From Acidovorax soli (GTDB lineage: Bacteria; Pseudomonadota; Gammaproteobacteria; Burkholderiales; Burkholderiaceae_C): a stretch of 64,000 nucleotides of DNA. Below are positions 59,044 to 64,000 of this stretch, piece by piece; the first letter of the stretch is position 1; the number at the start of each line of letters is the position of its first letter. Location of the stretch: assembly GCF_014207955.1 (NCBI RefSeq), contig NZ_JACHLK010000024.1, forward strand, positions 1 to 64,000, in the 5' to 3' direction. The notes beneath the pieces are model-generated. The model saw only the letters and a list, made by a program, of their open reading frames with translations. It was not told where the DNA came from and ran no database searches. The position numbers and the translations under genes were made by a program.

Positions 59044-60180
59044 TCAGGTTAGCGCGGCGACCGATGCACCCGCGCGCCGCACCACGGGCGTGAGGTGCAC
59101 GCCATAGGGCCGGCCGGCATCGGCCCAGCGCGCGGCAATGGCGCCGTGCAGGGCCTGCACCTGGTCGGCCACGCTGCAGCCCACCACGTCGAAGAAGTCT
59201 GCATGCTCGTTGGCCAGGTCGGTGCGGCCCAGCAGCACCACGCTCAGCCGTGCGGGCACGGCGATGCCGGCCTGGGCCAGCAGGCGCTGGAACAGGGCGC
59301 CGTCCTCGATGCCCCAGGCCACCAGCGCGGTGAAGGGCGGGGCGCCGGTGGTTTCGGTGCTGGCCTGCAGCTGCTGCACCAGGCGCGCGGTGTAGTCCTC
59401 ATGCGGCAGCGCGTCCTGCGTGATCTCGGTCAGTTCCACGCCGGGCAGGGTGTGCTGCAGGTGGGCAAAGCGGCGCCGCCCGAGCTGCGTGGCCAGAAAC
59501 GGGTGGGCCGTGGTGGCATAGGCGATGCGCCGGTGGCCCTGCTGCACCAGTTGCTCGATGGCGGCGGCCAGCGGCTCGCCCCATTCGGTGCCCACGGCCT
59601 CCACGTCGGCGCCCACCAGGGCGGCGCCATCCACGGCCAGCACCTCGCATTTGTCGCGCAGTGCGGCCAGCAGGGCGATGGGGATGGCCTTGAAGGTGGA
59701 TTGCACCACGCAGGCATCAAAACGCGGCAGACCCTTGAGCACGGTGAGCGCATGGTCGGGGTCGGTGTACGACAGCTCCAGCACCCGGTGCCCCTCGGCC
59801 GCCAGCCGGCGCTGCAAGCCTTCGACCAGCACCCGCCCGCGCGCGATGCTGATGGAGCGGCGCAGCAGCAGCACCGACTTGATGTTGGACTGCACCGTGC
59901 TGGCAGGGGCGGCCCGGGGCCGTTGTGGTTCGCCCTCGGCCGGCGCGGCCGCGGGCGGGCGGGCGCCCGCGCCGCGGAAGTAGGTGCCCCGGCCCACCTG
60001 CGAATCGATCAGGCCCCGGTCCTTGAGGCCCTGGAAGGCGCGCTGCACCAGCATCTGCGAGGCGCCAAAGCGCTTCATCAGCTCGCGGATGGTGGGCAGC
60101 CGGTCGCCCGGGCGGGCCTCGTGGGCCAATTGATCGAGGAACTGTTCGAGGTCGGGCGGGGAGCTGGCGGTGCTGCGCAT
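59044..60180 (-). CDS. GntR-LacI hybrid (AraR-type) transcriptional regulator
   Basis: 378 aa from the ATG at 60180. GntR winged helix at about 10-68 (LPTIRELMKRFGASQMLVQRAFQGLKDRG), a Pro/Ala linker at about 70-95, then a LacI/periplasmic-binding-like sensor (VEGLQRRLAAEGHRVLEL; QGHRRIAYATTAHPF; FTALVAWGIEDGALFQRLL). Like AraR it joins two regulator families. CAATACAAT half-sites before its own start and in the porin/lyase gap make both likely targets. Convergent with the lyase. Confidence 0.88.
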   Translation of the reverse strand: MRSTASSPPDLEQFLDQLAHEARPGDRLPTIRELMKRFGASQMLVQRAFQGLKDRGLIDSQVGRGTYFRGAGARPPAAAPAEGEPQRPRAAPASTVQSNIKSVLLLRRSISIARGRVLVEGLQRRLAAEGHRVLELSYTDPDHALTVLKGLPRFDACVVQSTFKAIPIALLAALRDKCEVLAVDGAALVGADVEAVGTEWGEPLAAAIEQLVQQGHRRIAYATTAHPFLATQLGRRRFAHLQHTLPGVELTEITQDALPHEDYTARLVQQLQASTETTGAPPFTALVAWGIEDGALFQRLLAQAGIAVPARLSVVLLGRTDLANEHADFFDVVGCSVADQVQALHGAIAARWADAGRPYGVHLTPVVRRAGASVAALT

Positions 60181-60185
60181 GGTGT

Positions 60186-60194
60186 CAATACAAT
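60186..60194. promoter_or_regulatory. CAATACAAT half-site in front of the GntR-LacI gene
   Basis: CAATACAAT identical to 57399-57407, 5 bp upstream of the start codon on the minus-strand gene. Position fits autorepression. Confidence 0.5.
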
Positions 60195-60264
60195 ACACCA
60201 CAAATTGCACGGTGCGCCGGCGCTGCGCTCACACCGGCAGGCCTTGGCCGGCGATACAAAAGCC

Positions 60265-60828
60265 TCAGCGCCGCTTCCAGTCAAAGTCCGCGATGTGGAT
60301 ACGCTGCTTGAAGGTGCCGTCCCATTGCACCTGCAGCCCCGCGTGCTGCAGCGCTTCGGTGATGATCCGGCCGATGCGCGGGCCCTCGGTCTCTTCGGTG
60401 CGCGCATCCATCGGGCCAAAAGCCAGGAACAGGCCGCCGCCGTCCACCGCGCGCGCCAGGTCCTGGCCATGGTAGAAGCAGTAGCCCACGATGCGGCCCG
60501 GCTCCGGCGCGTCCGCATGGGCTTCCCGCACATCGCTGTAGCCGTCGCTCTGCGTGTAGCCCGCGTTGTGCAGCGCGATCACGCCGCGCTGGGCCAGCGC
60601 CTCGAAAGCGGCATCGAGCCGGTCGCAATCGGTGGTGGCGGGCCAACTTTTCTTGGCTTGCTCGTGCTCATGCAGCGCCGCGTCCACGGCGTGTTCGACT
60701 GTATCGGCGTCGAGTTCGCCGGGCGCATACAGTTCTTCGGTCAGTATCTCGACGATGCGCTCGCGGTCCTCGAAGCCGCCGCGCACGAGGGACTGGATTT
60801 CGGTGAGGGCATCGGCGTCGAGTGGCAT
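60265..60828 (-). CDS. DUF6891 family protein
   Basis: 187 aa. WPATTDCDRLDAAFEALAQRG, GYCFYHGQDLARAV and GLFLAFGP resemble the DUF6891 pattern. Cytoplasmic, no signal peptide. Function unknown. It is last of three leftward genes (HExxH protein, VOC protein, this one), 24 bp after the VOC gene. Confidence 0.75.
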   Translation of the reverse strand: MPLDADALTEIQSLVRGGFEDRERIVEILTEELYAPGELDADTVEHAVDAALHEHEQAKKSWPATTDCDRLDAAFEALAQRGVIALHNAGYTQSDGYSDVREAHADAPEPGRIVGYCFYHGQDLARAVDGGGLFLAFGPMDARTEETEGPRIGRIITEALQHAGLQVQWDGTFKQRIHIADFDWKRR

Positions 60829-60852
60829 GCGGGCTTCCTGGTCGGTGATGGG

Positions 60853-61494
60853 TCAGTACAGGGTCTTCAGTCCACCGGGCGTTTCGATCTCCGCGCGGTA
60901 GCGCACAGTATCGCCCCTGTGCACTTGGGGCGGGTTCGCGATCTCCAGCGTGGCATACAGGTCCTGCACCATGGCCGGGTCCGGGTGCTCGATGGCGAAG
61001 CGCAGCAGCCGCGCGCCCAGGTCCGGCATGGCCGCAAGGGGTGGCGGGCGCTGGCCTCGGTCGATGAGGCTTGGGGCCACACCCGCGGCGGGCAGCGTGC
61101 CCCCGGGCGGAATGGCAAAGAAGTAGGGCGGCGCCGCCCCGGCGGAGAGTTCGGTCTTGTGGCCCAGGATATGGCCGTGCCGCGCCAGCACCGCATCCAT
61201 CCGCTGCGTGCGCGCCACCCAGCCGCGCAAGCGGCGGCCACTGAGCCATGCCTCCCGCACTGTTGTCTGGTCATCCAGCCCGAACCAGCGCGCATGCGCC
61301 GGCCGTGGTGCCGCCGGGTCGGTGGCGATCACCTCCAGGTACACATCCTCGCCCAGCTTGAGCAGGTGGTTGTGCGTGCCCATGTCGGGGTGCTGGCGGC
61401 CATAAGGCATCTCGATGCCCAGGCATCCGCGCACATGGGCCACGCCATCGGCGAGCGTGGGGGCGATGACGGTCAGGTGGTCGAGGGTGGGCAT
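60853..61494 (-). CDS. VOC-superfamily protein (Glyoxalase-like domain 3)
   Basis: 213 aa from the ATG at 61494. MPTLDHLTVIAPTLADGVAHV is the typical N-terminus, followed by GTHNHLLKLGEDVYLEVIA with the His and Glu ligands of the fold. No enzymatic role assigned. It overlaps the upstream HExxH gene by 22 bp on the same strand, so the two are coupled. Confidence 0.85.
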   Translation of the reverse strand: MPTLDHLTVIAPTLADGVAHVRGCLGIEMPYGRQHPDMGTHNHLLKLGEDVYLEVIATDPAAPRPAHARWFGLDDQTTVREAWLSGRRLRGWVARTQRMDAVLARHGHILGHKTELSAGAAPPYFFAIPPGGTLPAAGVAPSLIDRGQRPPPLAAMPDLGARLLRFAIEHPDPAMVQDLYATLEIANPPQVHRGDTVRYRAEIETPGGLKTLY

Positions 61495-62291
61495 GGATCC
61501 ATCGTGCCATGTTGCGGTGGCACAAACCATTCATCCTTCAATCCCAGCACCCGTCGCAGGGCAGCATCCGCTTGCGGGTCGAATGGCGCCACGCCCGCCT
61601 GCCGCAGCAGCCCCATCTGCTCGGCAGCGTAGCGGTGCGCAAAGTCTTCCTTCTGTGCCGACGGGCGGCTATCCCATGCATCGCCCGTGAAGCGCCGGTA
61701 GTCCACATGGTGGCCCAGCTCGTGCAGCAGGGTGCGGTACAGCACGGTGTTGCGCAGGCTGGCGGCGGTGGGGGCAATGGTGATGCTGCGCCGGGTCTTG
61801 CGGATCTGGTGGCCATCGGCCTGCAGCCTGTCCAGCTCGCGCTGGTCTTGCGGGTCCCGTGCGTTGCGCCAGACGGTGGTGCCCAGGTGCTGCGCTTCGA
61901 GCACGATGGCGGTGCCGGCATGGGGCGCCTTCTCGAACGCGAACACTGCGCGCCCCCACACGGGCCTGAGGATGCGCTGCTTGCGCGTGGGCTGGCGCAT
62001 CACGATGAAGTCGAGGATCGCGAGGTCCTGGGCGGGCACGTGCGAAAGGATTTCCAGCGCGTCTTCGACCGAGCAGGGGTGGAACCAGCCGGTGCGGGTG
62101 GGTTCGACAAAGAACCTCAGGGTGTGTCCGTTGATGCGCTGGGTGAAGGTGGGGCAGTCGCCCAGGCGCTCGTAGTAGACGCTGCGGTCATGCCACGATT
62201 CGGGGATGGTGAGCCGGTTGTCCTCCCCATGGCCCTGGGTCGGGGTGCCGATGTTCCGGTTGCGTCGAACGGGGTTCCAGCCTGGGCGCAT
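61473..62291 (-). CDS. Uncharacterised protein with HExxH zinc-peptidase motif
   Basis: 272 aa. LLHELGHHVDYRRF gives HExxH (His190, Glu191, His194), and KEDFAHRYA 20-odd residues later supplies a possible third ligand (Glu215), as in gluzincins. No signal peptide or membrane helix, so it is probably cytoplasmic. The N-terminal 170 residues are not recognised. Overlaps the VOC gene by 22 bp. Confidence 0.75.
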   Translation of the reverse strand: MRPGWNPVRRNRNIGTPTQGHGEDNRLTIPESWHDRSVYYERLGDCPTFTQRINGHTLRFFVEPTRTGWFHPCSVEDALEILSHVPAQDLAILDFIVMRQPTRKQRILRPVWGRAVFAFEKAPHAGTAIVLEAQHLGTTVWRNARDPQDQRELDRLQADGHQIRKTRRSITIAPTAASLRNTVLYRTLLHELGHHVDYRRFTGDAWDSRPSAQKEDFAHRYAAEQMGLLRQAGVAPFDPQADAALRRVLGLKDEWFVPPQHGTMDPCPPSTT

Positions 62292-62370
62292 GGGGTTTTG
62301 GGGTTGCGGGCCCCCATTATCGGGCTGCGGCGCCGGGCCGCCAGGGTGCTGGTTGCGGGGCCGGCCCTTC

Positions 62371-64000
62371 TCACCCCAGCTCCCGCAGATCCACCTGGTG
62401 CACCGCGCAGGCGTCGCGCCCGCCGTGCTTGGCCGAGTACAGGGCGCGGTCGGCGGCCAGCAGCAGGTCGGTGGGGCGCACGGGGTGGTCGCCGGGGGCG
62501 AGGTAGGCCACGCCGATGCTGGCGCTCATCTGCCGGGGCATGTTGTGCTGCAGCTGCGGCAGGGGCTCGCGGATGGCGTGCAGCACCTTGTTGGCCACGG
62601 TCTGGGCTTCATCGCAGGACGACAGATGGGGCAGCACCACGGCGAATTCGTCGCCCGCGATGCGCGCCGGAAAGTCTGTGCTGCGCACGGCGTCCTGCAG
62701 GCGCTCGGCCATGGCGACCAGGGCTGTGTCGCCGGCCGCATGGCCCCAGGTGTCGTTGATGGCCTTGAAGTGGTCGATGTCCAGGAACATCAGCGCCATG
62801 CCGGTGCCCGCGACCCGGCTGGCCTGCAGCGCGGCGGCCAGGTGGATGTCGAACTGGCGCCGGTTGGCCAGACCGGTCAGGGTGTCGGTCATGGCCAGCT
62901 CCTGCATGCGGCGCTCGGACTGGCGGATCGCAGTCACGTCGGTGGTCAGCGTGTAGATGCCCAGCACCTCGCCCACGGCCAGCATGTCGGGGATGTAGTC
63001 GGTCTGCAGGATGCGGCGCATGCCCATGGCCTCGGACTCGACCTCGAACTGCACGCGCTGGCCCGTGAGCGCGCGGCGCAGGGGGTCCACGCGCTGGGCA
63101 TACAGGGCCGGGCCGATCACGTCGGGCAGCGGCTTGCCCAGCGCATGCTCGATGGGGATGCCGGTCCACTCCTCGAAGGTGTGGTTGAGGAACTGCAGCC
63201 GGTGTGCGCGGTCGATGTAGGTGATCATCACCGGCAGGTTGTCGGCAATGGCGCGCAGCCGCCGCTCGGTGCGCTCCTGGCGCAGCTGCAGTTCCTTGAG
63301 GGCGGTGACGTCGAAGGACATCAGGTAAAAGCCCACTACGGCCGGCGGCGCACTGCCCTCGCTCTCGCCCACGCTGGTGCCACCGTCGAACTCGGGGATC
63401 AGGTGGCTTTGCAGGTGGCGGGGCGTGCCCTCGTGGTCGATGCAGCCTTCGAATTGGGCGCGGCGGCCAGCCAGCGCCTCCATCAGGTAGGGCAGGTGCA
63501 GTGCGTACTGCACGTCGCCCAGCAGCTCCTGCGCGTACAGGCCGACCTGCGGGCGCGCGATCAGCCCGCGCGACTGCAGTGCGTAGTCGTTGGCGAACAG
63601 GCAGCGCTGGCGGGCGTCGAAGTGGCAGACCACGGCCGGCAGGTTGCACAGCACGTCGCGCAGCCGCTGCTCGCTGCGCGCCAGGCGCTGCTCGGCCTCG
63701 CGGCGCGCACGGATGTCGCGCAGAAAGGCGTTGGCCACCGGGCCCGCGGGAGTGGCCTGCACGGCCATCATCACCTCCACCGGCACCTCGCTGCCGTTGC
63801 GGTGGCGGCCGAGCAGCTCGGCGGGGCGCCCCGGGGCCAGGCTGCGGCCCAGGTCCACGAGCTGGGCATAGTGGGTGAGCGGTGCATGCGGGGGAATGCG
63901 CAGCCCCATCAGGGCCACCATGTCCCGGCCGATGGCTTCGGCGGCGCCCCAGCCGAACATGCGCGCGGCCTCGGGGTTCCAGTCGGTCACGCGGCCGTCG
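62371..64000 (-). CDS. PAS-PAS-PAS-GGDEF diguanylate cyclase, 5' end beyond the window
   Basis: At least 543 residues; the frame stays open to the window edge (DGRVTDWNPEAARMFGW continues a PAS fold), so the start lies outside. Three PAS-like segments: the first partial, then LCNLPAVVCHFDARQRCLFAND and IADNLPVMITYIDRAHRLQFLNH. The GGDEF domain follows: MTDTLTGLANRRQFD, FLDIDHFKAINDTWGHAAGD and the signature IAGDEFAV. AGDEF is a variant compatible with activity, unlike the GGDKF protein at 36877. No EAL domain before the C-terminus. Confidence 0.92.
   Translation of the reverse strand, partial: DGRVTDWNPEAARMFGWGAAEAIGRDMVALMGLRIPPHAPLTHYAQLVDLGRSLAPGRPAELLGRHRNGSEVPVEVMMAVQATPAGPVANAFLRDIRARREAEQRLARSEQRLRDVLCNLPAVVCHFDARQRCLFANDYALQSRGLIARPQVGLYAQELLGDVQYALHLPYLMEALAGRRAQFEGCIDHEGTPRHLQSHLIPEFDGGTSVGESEGSAPPAVVGFYLMSFDVTALKELQLRQERTERRLRAIADNLPVMITYIDRAHRLQFLNHTFEEWTGIPIEHALGKPLPDVIGPALYAQRVDPLRRALTGQRVQFEVESEAMGMRRILQTDYIPDMLAVGEVLGIYTLTTDVTAIRQSERRMQELAMTDTLTGLANRRQFDIHLAAALQASRVAGTGMALMFLDIDHFKAINDTWGHAAGDTALVAMAERLQDAVRSTDFPARIAGDEFAVVLPHLSSCDEAQTVANKVLHAIREPLPQLQHNMPRQMSASIGVAYLAPGDHPVRPTDLLLAADRALYSAKHGGRDACAVHQVDLRELG

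Noticed and set aside
1..64000. tRNA, rRNA, CRISPR arrays, prophage or integrase genes
   Set aside because: I looked for cloverleaf arms, regularly spaced repeats and integrase or phage-type proteins and found none that I could support.

Overview
The window looks like a contiguous piece of a high-GC Burkholderiales chromosome, most probably Comamonadaceae (Acidovorax/Comamonas/Delftia-like). The basis is the many periplasmic Bug (TctC-type) solute-binding proteins (six intact, one broken), the many LysR regulators each next to a small catabolic operon, a Burkholderia-type porin, and the mfd / ispD / ispF neighbourhood. I see no rRNA, tRNA, CRISPR array, phage or plasmid backbone. Genus placement is inference from gene content, not from a search.

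Layout. 0-8.6 kb: a LysR/NAD(P)H-oxidoreductase pair; a leftward operon (divergent tryptophan-2,3-dioxygenase-like protein, aromatic aminotransferase, Bug protein, GlcG/HbpS-like protein) divergent from an AraC regulator; then an FAD monooxygenase and a PlsC acyltransferase. 8.6-18.4 kb: M20 amidohydrolase + Bug with a divergent LysR; TlpA-like thiol protein and serB; Bug; haloalkane dehalogenase with a divergent MarR and a clear operator; a PdxA-TIM-barrel fusion with a divergent LysR. 18.4-25.8 kb: serine hydrolase, carotenoid oxygenase, three small envelope proteins, DNA polymerase II. 25.8-31 kb: a Bug gene split by a palindromic element, then a leftward operon Bug - FAD-linked 2-hydroxyacid dehydrogenase - 4-hydroxyphenylpyruvate dioxygenase with a divergent LysR. 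31-38.4 kb: an exported esterase / DUF1800 / DUF1501 operon and a Cache-GGDEF protein with a degenerate active site. 38.4-41.7 kb: Rid, PhzF, Bug and AraC. 41.7-48.8 kb: mfd, a DUF4253 protein, ispD, ispF. 48.8-55 kb: secreted hypothetical, PNPOx-like protein with divergent MocR regulator, MFS carrier, EF-G-like GTPase. 55-64 kb: Bug + porin divergent from a fumarase-superfamily lyase, convergent GntR/LacI-hybrid regulator, DUF6891, VOC and HExxH proteins, and a PAS-GGDEF protein running off the end.

Most striking non-genic content: two long palindromic elements (26409-26584 and 58876-59036) with unrelated outer arms but a homologous core of about 57 bp. Their apical stems differ in sequence while both remain base-paired. 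One has inserted into a Bug gene, and removing it restores the frame; the other fills the gap between two convergent genes and supplies the last codons of one. Second: a 24-bp site (21/24 identical, inverted) upstream of the LysR/HPPD operon and again upstream of the esterase/DUF1800/DUF1501 operon, which suggests one LysR controls both. Third: a TDO-like enzyme with substituted pocket residues in an operon with an aminotransferase, and a PdxA-TIM-barrel fusion, both possible unassigned catabolic enzymes.
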